Below are positions 7,551-16,813 of a DNA stretch of 64,000 bases, in pieces. The notes below the pieces were generated by a model that had not been told where the DNA came from, made no database searches, and saw only the letters and a program-made list of their open reading frames with translations. Source of the stretch: Bacteroidales bacterium (lineage in GTDB: Bacteria > Bacteroidota > Bacteroidia > Bacteroidales > F082); NCBI GenBank assembly GCA_028704385.1, contig JAQVLA010000002.1, positions 186,001-250,000 on the forward strand. The letters run 5' to 3'. Within the stretch, counting starts at the first letter, position 1; the number at the start of each line of letters is the position of its first letter. Made by a program: the position numbers and the translations under genes.

Positions 7551-9146
7551 TTACCAGCTCGATATGGCTAATCCAACTGCAAAGGGATAAAGTTCAGGGC
7601 CCTTGTCTTTGATAAACAAACTGGTGAGGGAATAATTTGCGTAAAGATTTACAATTCCCCAACCCATTCTTATTCCGGCATCGAGTTTAAATGGCCGCAT
7701 ATGGAAACTGTCAAAGTTTTTACTGATGTTTCGGTTTGAATTTCCCGGGCTTTGCACAGTTCCGGGTAATAAACTACCTGTTTCCGGATCGCGCAACTTA
7801 AAATCTTTGTTGGCTTCGTTGTAATAGATTTTGGTGTGACTACTTATTCTCCAGCCAGCCACAACCCCTGCAGCAAAATGTAATTTTTCTTTATTTCGGT
7901 ATGATTTCGACTGAACTTCGAAAAACAAAGGAAGTGTGAGATACAGATTTGTGAGCTTGCTTTTTCTCACTGATACGCCTTCCATCAGATAGCCTTTGAA
8001 AACGCTCGAATCGCCAGTGAGGAAAGTTGAGTTGGAAAAGCGATAGTTGTTCCAGCTAAGGCCTAATCCACTGAACATTCCTATTGTTCCCGATTTATTC
8101 AGCTTAATGTTTTGCTCATAGAAATTCAAATTTAAATTGATGCTTTTTTCCATTCTTTGGTCTAAATAGCTTTGGCTGGCAGGATAACTCATGTTGAAAT
8201 CGGGAGTGAGTAAGCCGTTCAAACCTATCTCAACGCCTGCCCAGTGCCCGTTGAAACGGTGTTTTTTGATTCTTGTGATGTTAATGTTCCCATTATCGTC
8301 AATGACAATGGATCGGGTCCCAACTGAGATTTTTGTAGAATCATCATCAATCACCTTAATATTTAAATTACCGATTTTTACACTAACAGAATCTCCTCTG
8401 CCATTATTCCAGGTATTAGTACTCGTATAAAATTGGTCATTTCTTACATTGGTCGAAACCTTGGTTTCCGGGTCGTACATATGCTTATTGGGTACTTTGT
8501 CAAATTTCACTTTGGCGGCACCACTGGTTTTGCTGTAAAGGGTTTCCGTTGCCCATACCTTGGCATCACTCGCACCGCTGGCAACAATATTCGAAGTGGT
8601 AGTTTTGAAATCAGCGGCATTTAATCGCGCAGCACCACTGATGTCGGAAGTATGTTTTTCGGCTGTCCCATTAAGCGTTAAACGGCTTGCACCTGATATA
8701 TCTGTTGTTAACTCTTGAGCCTCTATCAGAGCTGTCACATTCGATGCCCCGCTTACTTTTATCGTAAACAGTCCAACACGCAACAGTTCCGGAATTTCAA
8801 CTTTGCTGGCACCAGCGGCTTCTATTTCAGCAAGGTCGGGAGATGTTACTGTTGCAGTCATTTTCGTATGCTTTCTGATATGACTGGTAGTCAGAATTAA
8901 AGTATTTTCTTCCACCTTTACATCAATATACTCGAATAGATTGTTGTCAGTTTCAACATAAACAGTGTGTTCAGGAGCATAGATAAATATCAGCTGAAAA
9001 TTTCCACTTACAGCGATCTTATTAAATGTTCCTACATCATATATACGCTCTTCAAGATTTCCATTACCATAATATTGGCCAAAAAGGCTGACTGAAAATC
9101 CCATTAAAAAGAGCATAAAGCTAAAAGCGAATAATTTTGATTTCAT
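7551..9146 (-). CDS. GIN-domain (DUF2807) adhesin-like protein with C-terminal beta-barrel
   Basis: A 531-residue exported protein. A signal peptide (MKSKLFAFSFMLFLMG to LFGQ) precedes a head-GIN/DUF2807 region of about residues 35-215, recognisable from repeated beta-helix rungs such as VSGASNVTA, DISGASRLTL, DISGAARLNA and VASGASDAKV. A Ser/Thr/Asp-rich linker follows (about 216-300). The last 230 residues alternate hydrophobic and polar residues in strand-like blocks (GVEIGLNGLL, SGLGLSWNNYRF, LYLTLPLFFEV, LDAGIRMGWGIVNLYANYSL), as in small outer-membrane barrels. The likely location is the outer membrane with the beta-helix exposed or periplasmic. Function is unknown; GIN domains are often called putative auto-transporter adhesin heads. 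It is monocistronic and convergent to ackA. Confidence 0.75.
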   Translation of the reverse strand: MKSKLFAFSFMLFLMGFSVSLFGQYYGNGNLEERIYDVGTFNKIAVSGNFQLIFIYAPEHTVYVETDNNLFEYIDVKVEENTLILTTSHIRKHTKMTATVTSPDLAEIEAAGASKVEIPELLRVGLFTIKVSGASNVTALIEAQELTTDISGASRLTLNGTAEKHTSDISGAARLNAADFKTTTSNIVASGASDAKVWATETLYSKTSGAAKVKFDKVPNKHMYDPETKVSTNVRNDQFYTSTNTWNNGRGDSVSVKIGNLNIKVIDDDSTKISVGTRSIVIDDNGNINITRIKKHRFNGHWAGVEIGLNGLLTPDFNMSYPASQSYLDQRMEKSINLNLNFYEQNIKLNKSGTIGMFSGLGLSWNNYRFSNSTFLTGDSSVFKGYLMEGVSVRKSKLTNLYLTLPLFFEVQSKSYRNKEKLHFAAGVVAGWRISSHTKIYYNEANKDFKLRDPETGSLLPGTVQSPGNSNRNISKNFDSFHMRPFKLDAGIRMGWGIVNLYANYSLTSLFIKDKGPELYPFAVGLAISSW

Positions 9147-9362
9147 ATTTTTAAAATGTTTAGAAAAGGTTTATTGATTCTTTTGTCATGTGACGGACGA
9201 TTTGGTTCTGATGTTACAGCTTGTCGAAAATTTATTACATAAGCGGTTGGTTGTGGCAACATTTTGGGTGGGTTTGCGTTTCTTTTTCAGTTTTTGATTT
9301 TCATCCTGGTCACTTTCAAACTCTTGTTTTGACATTATGTTCCAATGGGGATATTAATTCAT

Positions 9363-9370
9363 TAATTTTG
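9363..9370 (+). promoter_or_regulatory. -7 promoter element for LptF/LptG-like gene
   Basis: TAATTTTG matches TAnnTTTG, 25 bases before the TTG start at 9395. Confidence 0.6.
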
Positions 9371-9394
9371 CCTGGCTAACACCATTTATTTGTC

Positions 9395-10882
9395 TTGAAA
9401 AAAATATATGCATTCTCGATCAGGTCGTATCTTGGCCCATTAGTGCTCACCTTTTTTATTGCACTTTTTATCCTGTTGATGCAGTTTTTGTGGAAATACA
9501 TCGACGATCTAGTTGGCAAAGGCCTCGAAGGTACAGTTATTGCTCAATTGCTTTTTTATGCCAGTGCCACTTTTGTGCCAATGGCACTCCCACTTGCGAT
9601 TTTATTGTCGTCATTGATGACTTTTGGCAATCTGGGCGAACATTATGAGTTGGTTGCCATGAAGGCGGCCGGAATTTCGGTCTGGAAAATCATGCGTCCG
9701 CTCGTTATTTTGTCGGTTGCAATCAGCATGTTGGCTTTTTTGTTTTCAAACTATGTGCAACCTTATGCCAATCTCAAGTTTCAGTCGTTATTGTATGATG
9801 TAAGGCAGCAGAAACTGGCATTTGATATTACCGAAGGGGTTTTTTATCATGGCATCGAAAATTATGTGATAAGAGTGGGCAAAAAAGATAAGGACGGACG
9901 AACAATTTATGATGTAAAAATCTATGACCACACTGACAGGCAGGGAAATATCAAAGTTACAACAGCCCAATCGGGCTTTATGGAAATGAGCTCCGATCAA
10001 CAATTTATCATCTTTACCCTGTTTGATGGCAATTCTTATACGGATGTTGTTTCTGAGCGTAATTTTCGGGATAACAGGCCTTTTGACAGAACAGAATTTA
10101 AACAGCAGCGGATCCGGTTCGATCTTTCAGAATTTAATATGAACCGAACCAAAGAAGATCTTTTCAAAAGTCATTATACCATGCTGAATATCAAACAACT
10201 GAATATGTCAGTTGATTCGTTGGATCAAAGATTAAACGAACGAAAGGACCGGTACAAATTAAGTTTCGAAAGACGTTTCCAGCATTTTTCCACCCTGGAT
10301 ACAAATCTTAAATCGATGGTTATTGCAAAAGTGCCGGTTAATAAAGTAGATACGAGTAAAATTGGGCAGGAAAATTTGCAGGATACCACCTTAATTAATT
10401 TACAATGGCCTTTAATGCAAAATTTTGATAAGGCAGATAAAAGCAGCATTCTTGATATGGCAACAACAGCTGCACGATCAGCCTGGGACAATGTTATTTT
10501 TAATAAAAATGATTTCAATTATCAACAAGAGAATATCCGTAAACATCTGATTGCCTGGCATAAGAAATTCACCCTTAGTATTGCTTGTCTGATACTTTTC
10601 TTTATTGGCGCACCAATGGGGGCAATCATCCGGAAGGGCGGCCTTGGATTACCAGTCGTTATTGCAGTTTTATTTTTCGTGATTTATCATATAACAAGCA
10701 TCACTGGCGAAAAAGCAGCTAAAGTAGGCGATTTGGATATGGTAACAGGGGTATGGCTATCGTCAATAATACTATTTCCAATAGGGTTGTTTCTGACCTT
10801 TAAAGCTACAACAGATGCGGCATTGCTGGATGTTGACAGCTGGCGAAAATTATTTAAAAAGGTTTTACCTTTAAAGAATTAA
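9395..10882 (+). CDS. LptF/LptG family permease
   Basis: Inner-membrane permease of the YjgP/YjgQ family, half of the LptFG pair that with LptB extracts lipopolysaccharide toward the outer membrane. At 495 residues it has an N-terminal membrane block (FFIALFILLMQFLWKYIDDL, then ATFVPMALPLAILLSSLM and the conserved coupling-helix region HYELVAMKAAGISVWKI), a large periplasmic beta-jellyroll (about residues 130-380, long as in Bacteroidetes relatives), and C-terminal helices (SIACLILFFIGAPMGAIIRKGG). The start codon is TTG 9395: the first downstream ATG would cut into transmembrane helix 1. Two glycosyltransferases follow closely, consistent with surface-polysaccharide work. I cannot tell LptF from LptG. 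Confidence 0.88.
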   Translation: MKKIYAFSIRSYLGPLVLTFFIALFILLMQFLWKYIDDLVGKGLEGTVIAQLLFYASATFVPMALPLAILLSSLMTFGNLGEHYELVAMKAAGISVWKIMRPLVILSVAISMLAFLFSNYVQPYANLKFQSLLYDVRQQKLAFDITEGVFYHGIENYVIRVGKKDKDGRTIYDVKIYDHTDRQGNIKVTTAQSGFMEMSSDQQFIIFTLFDGNSYTDVVSERNFRDNRPFDRTEFKQQRIRFDLSEFNMNRTKEDLFKSHYTMLNIKQLNMSVDSLDQRLNERKDRYKLSFERRFQHFSTLDTNLKSMVIAKVPVNKVDTSKIGQENLQDTTLINLQWPLMQNFDKADKSSILDMATTAARSAWDNVIFNKNDFNYQQENIRKHLIAWHKKFTLSIACLILFFIGAPMGAIIRKGGLGLPVVIAVLFFVIYHITSITGEKAAKVGDLDMVTGVWLSSIILFPIGLFLTFKATTDAALLDVDSWRKLFKKVLPLKN

Positions 10883-10891
10883 AATTCCCTG

Positions 10892-12124
10892 ATGATGAAA
10901 GTGCTTTTTGTTTGCAATAAATCTCCATTTCCTGCCCATGAAGGCGGCCCGATTGCCATGAAAAGCATTATTGATGGTTTGCTCAAGACCGGAAATCAAG
11001 TGAAGGTCCTTGCTGTTAACTCCGGAAAGTATAATGTTGATCTGAAGGATATTGCTGCTGAGGTTAGAGAGAATACGGGATTAACACTTGTTGATGTTGA
11101 TCTTCGTATTAAGCCAATTGGGGCACTCAAAGCTTTACTAAGAAACCGATCTTATCACGTAGAACGATTTATTTCAACAAGTTTTAAGAAGGAGCTGGTT
11201 AGGATACTTGATACTGAAACCTATGATGTTGTTCAGCTGGAGACGGTTTTTATGGCTCCATATATTCCTATAATACGCAAGCACTCTAAAGCTGTAATTG
11301 TGTTGCGGGCACATAATATCGAACATTTGATCTGGAAGCGATTGGCACGTCAATCAATGTTTCTGCCAAAACGTTTTTACCTGAATCACCTGAGTGAAAC
11401 ACTCAGACAATTTGAGCTGCAAAGTCTGAATCAGGTGGATGGCATAGCAGCGATTACACGTAAGGATGCTTCATTTTTTAGAGGGTTTACTCATAAAAGT
11501 GTGGTGGATATACCTTATAGCATAAACACAGCTAAATTTGTACCGGTCTTTGAAGTTGCTGCATCTCCTGTTTTTTTTCATCTCGGATCGATGAACTGGA
11601 TACCCAACCAGGAAGGCATCAAATGGATGCTTGATAAGGTTTGGCCAAAGGTGATCAGCAAAGTACCCGATGCCCGTTTTGTATTAGCCGGGCGTTTTAT
11701 GCCCGATTGGCTGTTGAGTTATAAGGCTCCTGGTGTGGAAGTGATTGGCGAAGTGGAAGATGCAACCGATTTTGTACAGAAAAATCATATTGCTGTAGTT
11801 CCACTTTTGTCAGGCAGTGGCATCAGAATTAAAATCATTGAGGCAATGGCACTTGGAAAAACAGTTGTTACAACAAATGTGGGTGCCGAGGGAATCAATT
11901 TTACCGATCGGTATGATATATTTATTGCAGATGATGCAGCAAAGATGGCGGCTTTAATGGTGTTGCTTTTTCAGCATCCTGAAAAAGCTTATAATTGTGG
12001 TGTTACAGCACGTAAACTTGTTGAAGAACAGCATAACAGCGATAAAGTAAATGCCCGCCTGCTGAAGTTTTACAATAACCTGATCCAAAATACTTGTAAT
12101 GGATTAAATCCGGTAAATCATTAA
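10892..12124 (+). CDS. Glycosyltransferase family 4 protein
   Basis: A 410-residue GT-B glycosyltransferase that probably adds a sugar to a surface glycan. The N-terminal domain begins KVLFVCNKSPFPAHEGG with the Gly-rich acceptor loop. The C-terminal nucleotide-sugar domain has FHLGSMNWIPNQEGIKWM, ARFVLAGRFMP and the family-4 signature GSGIRIKIIEAMALG with the Glu pair near residues 315-325. It starts 9 bases after the LptF/LptG-like gene (ATG 10892 or 10895) and is likely co-transcribed with it. Donor and acceptor cannot be read from the sequence. Confidence 0.85.
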   Translation: MMKVLFVCNKSPFPAHEGGPIAMKSIIDGLLKTGNQVKVLAVNSGKYNVDLKDIAAEVRENTGLTLVDVDLRIKPIGALKALLRNRSYHVERFISTSFKKELVRILDTETYDVVQLETVFMAPYIPIIRKHSKAVIVLRAHNIEHLIWKRLARQSMFLPKRFYLNHLSETLRQFELQSLNQVDGIAAITRKDASFFRGFTHKSVVDIPYSINTAKFVPVFEVAASPVFFHLGSMNWIPNQEGIKWMLDKVWPKVISKVPDARFVLAGRFMPDWLLSYKAPGVEVIGEVEDATDFVQKNHIAVVPLLSGSGIRIKIIEAMALGKTVVTTNVGAEGINFTDRYDIFIADDAAKMAALMVLLFQHPEKAYNCGVTARKLVEEQHNSDKVNARLLKFYNNLIQNTCNGLNPVNH

Positions 12125-12198
12125 ACGATCATTGTACCCGATCCCTTTTCTGGAATAGTACATCTCTCATCTGTACTTAACCAACACCAAAAATCCCG

Positions 12199-12206
12199 TA
12201 CCTTTG
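12199..12206 (+). promoter_or_regulatory. -7 promoter element for second glycosyltransferase
   Basis: TACCTTTG matches TAnnTTTG, with the ATG 29 bases downstream at 12235. It indicates separate transcription from the upstream glycosyltransferase. Confidence 0.6.
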
Positions 12207-12234
12207 TTTCCGAATCAAAAATAGTAACAGCCTG

Positions 12235-13416
12235 ATGAAGATTTTTGTGCTGCTATCACGCATTCCTTGGCCTCTTGAAAAAGGTGATAAACTGAGGGCA
12301 TTTAATCAATTGAAACAACTCTCCAAAAATAACGAGATCATATTATGTGCCTTAAATTCTGATCGGAAAGCCAATAAAAAAACAGCTTTTGCAGCACTTC
12401 AGCCTTTTTGCAAATCAATCAGTTTTATCGATTTGCCCGGAATTGGTATTCTGTTTAACCTGATGGTGGCCTGGCTAAATGGAGACCCTTTGCAATCAGG
12501 TTATTTTTATAATGCCAGGGCAGCTAAAAGAATTGCAGGCCTCATCAATGAGCACAAACCTGATATACTTTATGGTCAATTGCTGCGTGTTGCCAAATAT
12601 ATAAGAAGGTCAAACCTCCCAAAAGCACTTGATTATCAGGATGTATTTAGTATAGGAATGAAGCGCAGACTTGAGGTGTCTTCATGGCTGATGAAACCTT
12701 TTTTGATGATGGAGTATCTCAGACTTCAACGATATGAAGCTGCTGTTTTTAATGATTTTGATTTGAAAACAATCATCAGTGAAACGGACAGGGTCTTAAT
12801 TCCGCATCCTAAAAGAGACCAGATCCTGATTGTTCCCAATGGAGTTGATCATGATTATTTTAGCCCCATTTTAGCAGATAAGAAATACGATATTGTCTTC
12901 ACGGGAAATATGGCTTATCCACCTAATGTTAATGCAGCCGCTTTCCTGGTTCATGAAATCATGCCCTTGGTTTGGAAGAAAATTCCAAAAGCCAAAGTAT
13001 TACTTGCCGGTGCCACGCCTGACATCAGTATCAGGCAGTCTGCTTCCGATCGAGTGATTGTAAGCGGCTGGATGGATGATATCCGGCAGGCTTATGCGCA
13101 TGCAAGTGTTTTTGTTGCACCCATGCGTATTGGCACAGGTTTGCAGAACAAACTTCTGGAAGCCATGTCGATGGCTGTGCCCTGTGTTACTACTTCGTTG
13201 GCCAGCAAGCCATTGAATGCAAAAGCGGGGAGCGAAATTTTGGTTGGTGATACTGCGGAACAGATTGCCGGTTATTTGGTTCAACTGTTAACTGATTCGG
13301 ATTATGCCAATCAGCTTGCATCTGCCGGACATGCTTTTGTTCACAGGCAATTTAGCTGGGAAACGGCAAATGAAAAACTTGAAAGTGCCATGAGCAACAT
13401 TCTGAAAAAGGATTGA
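12235..13416 (+). CDS. Glycosyltransferase family 4 protein
   Basis: A 393-residue GT-B glycosyltransferase, a distant paralogue of the preceding gene. The N-terminus KIFVLLSRIPWPLEKGDK holds the acceptor loop; the C-terminal half has the domain-joining FTGNMAYPPNVNAAAFL, AKVLLAGATPD, VIVSGWMDDI and the donor-binding GTGLQNKLLEAMSMA. This protein resembles the sugar-transferase group seen near exopolysaccharide loci, but no other polysaccharide genes are adjacent. It has its own promoter element 29 bases upstream. No terminator was seen before ettA. Confidence 0.83.
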   Translation: MKIFVLLSRIPWPLEKGDKLRAFNQLKQLSKNNEIILCALNSDRKANKKTAFAALQPFCKSISFIDLPGIGILFNLMVAWLNGDPLQSGYFYNARAAKRIAGLINEHKPDILYGQLLRVAKYIRRSNLPKALDYQDVFSIGMKRRLEVSSWLMKPFLMMEYLRLQRYEAAVFNDFDLKTIISETDRVLIPHPKRDQILIVPNGVDHDYFSPILADKKYDIVFTGNMAYPPNVNAAAFLVHEIMPLVWKKIPKAKVLLAGATPDISIRQSASDRVIVSGWMDDIRQAYAHASVFVAPMRIGTGLQNKLLEAMSMAVPCVTTSLASKPLNAKAGSEILVGDTAEQIAGYLVQLLTDSDYANQLASAGHAFVHRQFSWETANEKLESAMSNILKKD

Positions 13417-13514
13417 TTCCAGCTTTTCCATTCTGTTTTCACTTCCCTGGATTCCGGGATGAATCCAGAAAACCATATCCATTTTGTACCGAAGAAATCA
13501 GGATAAAAGATTTG

Positions 13515-13522
13515 TAATTTTG
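13515..13522 (+). promoter_or_regulatory. -7 promoter element for ettA
   Basis: TAATTTTG matches TAnnTTTG, 36 bases before the ettA start codon. Confidence 0.6.
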
Positions 13523-13557
13523 CGGTTTAATTTTTGTCATAATTTAAAATCAATGAT

Positions 13558-15237
13558 ATGTCAGACGACAAGAAGATAATTTTTTCTATGGTAGGTGTAA
13601 GCAAAGTCATACCGCCTTCCCGTCAGATTTTAAAGGATATTTATCTCTCATTTTTTTATGGAGCTAAGATTGGGATCATTGGCCTCAATGGTTCCGGGAA
13701 ATCAACTTTGTTGAAAATCATCGCAGGCAAGGAGAAATCATATAATGGTGAAGTGGTTTTTTCGCCTGGTTATTCAGTTGGTATGCTGGATCAGGAACCG
13801 GAATTAGATAATTCCAAAACCGTGCGCGAAGTTGTGGAGGAAGGTGTTCAGGAAGTGGTTGACTTGCTTAAAGCTTATGAAGCGGTTAATAATCGGTTTA
13901 TGGAGCCGCTCACAGATGAGGAGATGTCGAAGCTGATAGACGAACAGGGACGTTTGACTGATCTGATTGAGCAAAAGGATGCCTGGGAGCTCGATAGCAA
14001 GCTGGAACGCGCTATGGATGCGTTGCGCTGTCCCGAAGGCGAAGCACCTGTAAAAAACCTGTCAGGAGGTGAGCGTCGCAGGGTTGCGCTGTGTCGCCTG
14101 TTATTAAGCGAGCCAGATATTTTACTTCTGGATGAGCCAACCAACCACCTGGATGCAGAATCGGTAGAATGGCTCGAGAATCATTTGCGACAGTATAAAG
14201 GAACGGTGATAGCCGTAACGCACGATCGTTATTTTCTGGATCATGTTGCTGGCTGGATACTGGAACTTGATCGGGGAGAGGGTATCCCCTGGAAAGGTAA
14301 TTATTCATCGTGGCTCGAACAGAAAACCAAACGCATGGAGATGGAAGAAAAGTCAGCATCCAAAAGACGAAAAACACTTGAACGTGAACTGGAATGGGTG
14401 CGGATGGCTCCCAAAGCCCGTCATGCCAAATCGAAAGCCCGTTTGTCCTCATACGAAAAAATGCTTAACGAGGATGTGAAACAGAAAGAAGAAAAACTCG
14501 AACTCTTTATCCCCGACGGGCCGCGGTTGGGAAATAAAGTGTTCGAATTTAACCAGGTTTCGAAAGCTTATGGTGATAAAATACTGTATGAGAATTTGAG
14601 TTTTAGCCTTCCTCCGGCCGGGATTGTTGGTGTTATCGGACCAAATGGAGCCGGGAAAACAACCTTGTTCAGATTGATGATGGGACTTGAAAAACCTGAT
14701 ACCGGGAATTTTGAGATCGGCGAAACGGTAAAGCTTGGTTATGTGGATCAGGCCCATGCCGAAATTGATCCTGAAAAAACAGTTTACGAAATAATTTCGG
14801 GTGGTCATGAGGAGATTAAGCTTGGCAACAGAACGATGAATGCCAGAGCGTATGTTTCAAGGTTTAATTTCAGCGGAACAGATCAGAATAAAAAGGCCGG
14901 GATTCTATCAGGAGGTGAGCGAAACAGATTGCATTTGGCCCTAACCCTGAAACAGGAAGCCAATGTTTTACTGCTCGACGAACCTACCAATGACATTGAT
15001 GTGAATACCTTGCGTGCCTTGGAAGAAGGAATTGAAAACTTTGCCGGTTGTGCTGTTATCATCTCGCACGATCGTTGGTTTCTCGATCGCGTAGCGACAC
15101 ATATGCTGGCCTTTGAAGGCGATTCACAGGTTTATTTCTTTGAAGGAAGTTATACCGAGTACGAGGAAAACAAACGCAAACGATTGGGTGATAAAGGCCC
15201 TACCCGCATAAGATACAAAAAGCTAAAAGCAGATTAG
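13558..15237 (+). CDS. ettA: Energy-dependent translational throttle protein EttA (ABC-F)
   Basis: A soluble ABC-F ATPase that binds the ribosomal E site and gates the first elongation cycle according to energy state. At 559 residues it matches EttA (about 555). It has two ABC domains without membrane segments: Walker A IGLNGSGKST (41-50), signature LSGGERRRVAL, Walker B ILLLDEPTNHLD; then GPNGAGKTT, LSGGERNRLHLAL and VLLLDEPTNDID. The arm insertion in domain 1 (EGVQEVVDLLKAYEAV region) and the basic inter-domain linker with KSKARLSSYEKML support EttA over antibiotic-resistance ABC-Fs. It is monocistronic, ending in a hairpin terminator shared with the convergent antiporter gene. Confidence 0.93.
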   Translation: MSDDKKIIFSMVGVSKVIPPSRQILKDIYLSFFYGAKIGIIGLNGSGKSTLLKIIAGKEKSYNGEVVFSPGYSVGMLDQEPELDNSKTVREVVEEGVQEVVDLLKAYEAVNNRFMEPLTDEEMSKLIDEQGRLTDLIEQKDAWELDSKLERAMDALRCPEGEAPVKNLSGGERRRVALCRLLLSEPDILLLDEPTNHLDAESVEWLENHLRQYKGTVIAVTHDRYFLDHVAGWILELDRGEGIPWKGNYSSWLEQKTKRMEMEEKSASKRRKTLERELEWVRMAPKARHAKSKARLSSYEKMLNEDVKQKEEKLELFIPDGPRLGNKVFEFNQVSKAYGDKILYENLSFSLPPAGIVGVIGPNGAGKTTLFRLMMGLEKPDTGNFEIGETVKLGYVDQAHAEIDPEKTVYEIISGGHEEIKLGNRTMNARAYVSRFNFSGTDQNKKAGILSGGERNRLHLALTLKQEANVLLLDEPTNDIDVNTLRALEEGIENFAGCAVIISHDRWFLDRVATHMLAFEGDSQVYFFEGSYTEYEENKRKRLGDKGPTRIRYKKLKAD

Positions 15238-15246
15238 GATAAAAAT

Positions 15247-15284
15247 AAAAGGCTGAAAATCAATAAGATATCAGCCTTTTTTTA
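15247..15284. terminator. Bidirectional terminator between ettA and antiporter gene
   Basis: The stem AAAAGGCTGA (15247-15256) pairs with TCAGCCTTTT (15271-15280), followed by more T. It lies between convergent genes. Confidence 0.85.
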
Positions 15285-15300
15285 TTATGTTCGTCAGGTC

Positions 15301-16617
15301 TTAGATAAACAGTAATTGTGTTAATATGTAGATCGGCAGCAACACAAGGATTGAGAACTTAAAAATATAACCAAAGAAACTTGGCATTGGTATTTTATTT
15401 TCCTCAGCAATGGCTTTAACCATGAAGTTGGGGCCGTTACCGATGTAAGTCATCGCACCAAAAAATACAGCTCCCAATGATATTGCGGTGAGCAATTCTT
15501 CAGGTATGCCTGCCACATAACCTGTTGCTGCAATTGCAACACCACCTTCGTTCATTCCCATCGCTAAATTATGAAATGCCAGTGCTGTAGGTGCGTTGTC
15601 AAGGAAGGAACTTAATCCGCCAGTGGCATAATAAAACATGGCTGTCGTGTTAATCCCCAGTGAGCCCGCATTTGAGTTAAGCCACAACAAAGCAGGTACC
15701 ATCGTAGCAAAAATGCCTAAAAACAGGAAAGCAACCTCAATGATCGGTCCCCAGGTGAATTTATTGTCGATACGCAGTTGTTTTTTGGTAAAATAGAGCG
15801 ATAGTATAGCAAAAAATAACATGGCAGCTTCGCGAACAAATCCAATATAGTGGTTGTCGTGAATGGCATGAATATAGTTCTGATTGAGAAAAGCCACAGA
15901 AAATACTACACCAAGCAGGAAAATGAAATTGAAGATGCCTCTCATGCTGATGGGTTCAATTTCAGTATGATCTTTTACGATATTAATTACTGGTTCTTTT
16001 TTATGGTAATAGGTGTCAAGCAGATAATAAACCAACAATAAAAGGCCGTTTACGAAAGCCCATTCTTTGGTTAAACTAAAAAACCATTCGAATGGTGCAC
16101 CCCGGAGATAGAGAAGAAAAAGTGGCGGATCACCCAGCGGAGTTAACATACCACCGGCATTGGCAACAATGGCAATAAAAAACAGTATGGTATGCACTTT
16201 AAACTTACGTTCCGAATTGGTTCTGATCACTGGCCGGATCAGCAACATGGCAGCTCCGGTAGTTCCCATAAAACTGGCCAGTACGGCACCAATACCTAAA
16301 AATAAGGTGTTGATAGCAGGCTTTGCTTCAATGTCTCCTTTTAGTTGAATGCCACCTGTAATCACAAACAACGAGCCGAGCAGGATAATAAATGGTACAT
16401 AATCAAACAACATCTGATGAATTAGGTTGTGTGATAAACCGTTGTAAATTAACCAGATAGATGTGGGTATGCCAAGAACCAGCGAAACAATCAATTTATT
16501 ACGGTTGTTTTCCCACCAATGATGAAAAAACAAAGGTCCAATGGCAATAAATAATAAAACTATTGCAAAAGGGATGGAAGCCCACAGTGGAATAACTTCA
16601 AGATGTTGATGATCCAT
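15301..16617 (-). CDS. NhaD-like sodium:proton antiporter
   Basis: A 438-residue polytopic membrane protein of the ArsB/NhaD part of the ion-transporter superfamily. About 11-12 hydrophobic segments are visible. Family features are the glycine-rich re-entrant segments ASFMGTTGAAMLLIRP and NAGGMLTPLGDPPLFL in the first half and SSFLDNAPTALAFHNLA and AMTYIGNGPNFMVKAIA in the second half, reflecting inverted repeats. Such proteins exchange Na+ (or Li+) for H+; citrate or arsenite transport in relatives is the main alternative. The N-terminus has clustered His residues (DHQH, HHWW). It is a single gene, convergent with ettA and divergent from the nitroreductase gene. Confidence 0.8.
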   Translation of the reverse strand: MDHQHLEVIPLWASIPFAIVLLFIAIGPLFFHHWWENNRNKLIVSLVLGIPTSIWLIYNGLSHNLIHQMLFDYVPFIILLGSLFVITGGIQLKGDIEAKPAINTLFLGIGAVLASFMGTTGAAMLLIRPVIRTNSERKFKVHTILFFIAIVANAGGMLTPLGDPPLFLLYLRGAPFEWFFSLTKEWAFVNGLLLLVYYLLDTYYHKKEPVINIVKDHTEIEPISMRGIFNFIFLLGVVFSVAFLNQNYIHAIHDNHYIGFVREAAMLFFAILSLYFTKKQLRIDNKFTWGPIIEVAFLFLGIFATMVPALLWLNSNAGSLGINTTAMFYYATGGLSSFLDNAPTALAFHNLAMGMNEGGVAIAATGYVAGIPEELLTAISLGAVFFGAMTYIGNGPNFMVKAIAEENKIPMPSFFGYIFKFSILVLLPIYILTQLLFI

Positions 16618-16791
16618 AAGTTTCAGTTTTTTAATGAAGGCGCTAAATTAATACCTTTCATTTTTCCGGCAATTATCAAATGTTGATTTTAAAGGCAATT
16701 TAGAATGAGTTTTAATAATTAGAATATGTTCATATGTACTTTTCTGAATTTAAATACACCAGCAGGCAGTAGAGTAATAAATCATAAAGCG

Positions 16792-16799
16792 TAACTTTG
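16792..16799 (+). promoter_or_regulatory. -7 promoter element for nitroreductase gene
   Basis: TAACTTTG matches TAnnTTTG. The predicted transcription start is near 16806, leaving a leader of about eight bases before ATG 16814. Confidence 0.65.
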
Positions 16800-16813
16800 C
16801 ATAAATTCATTTT

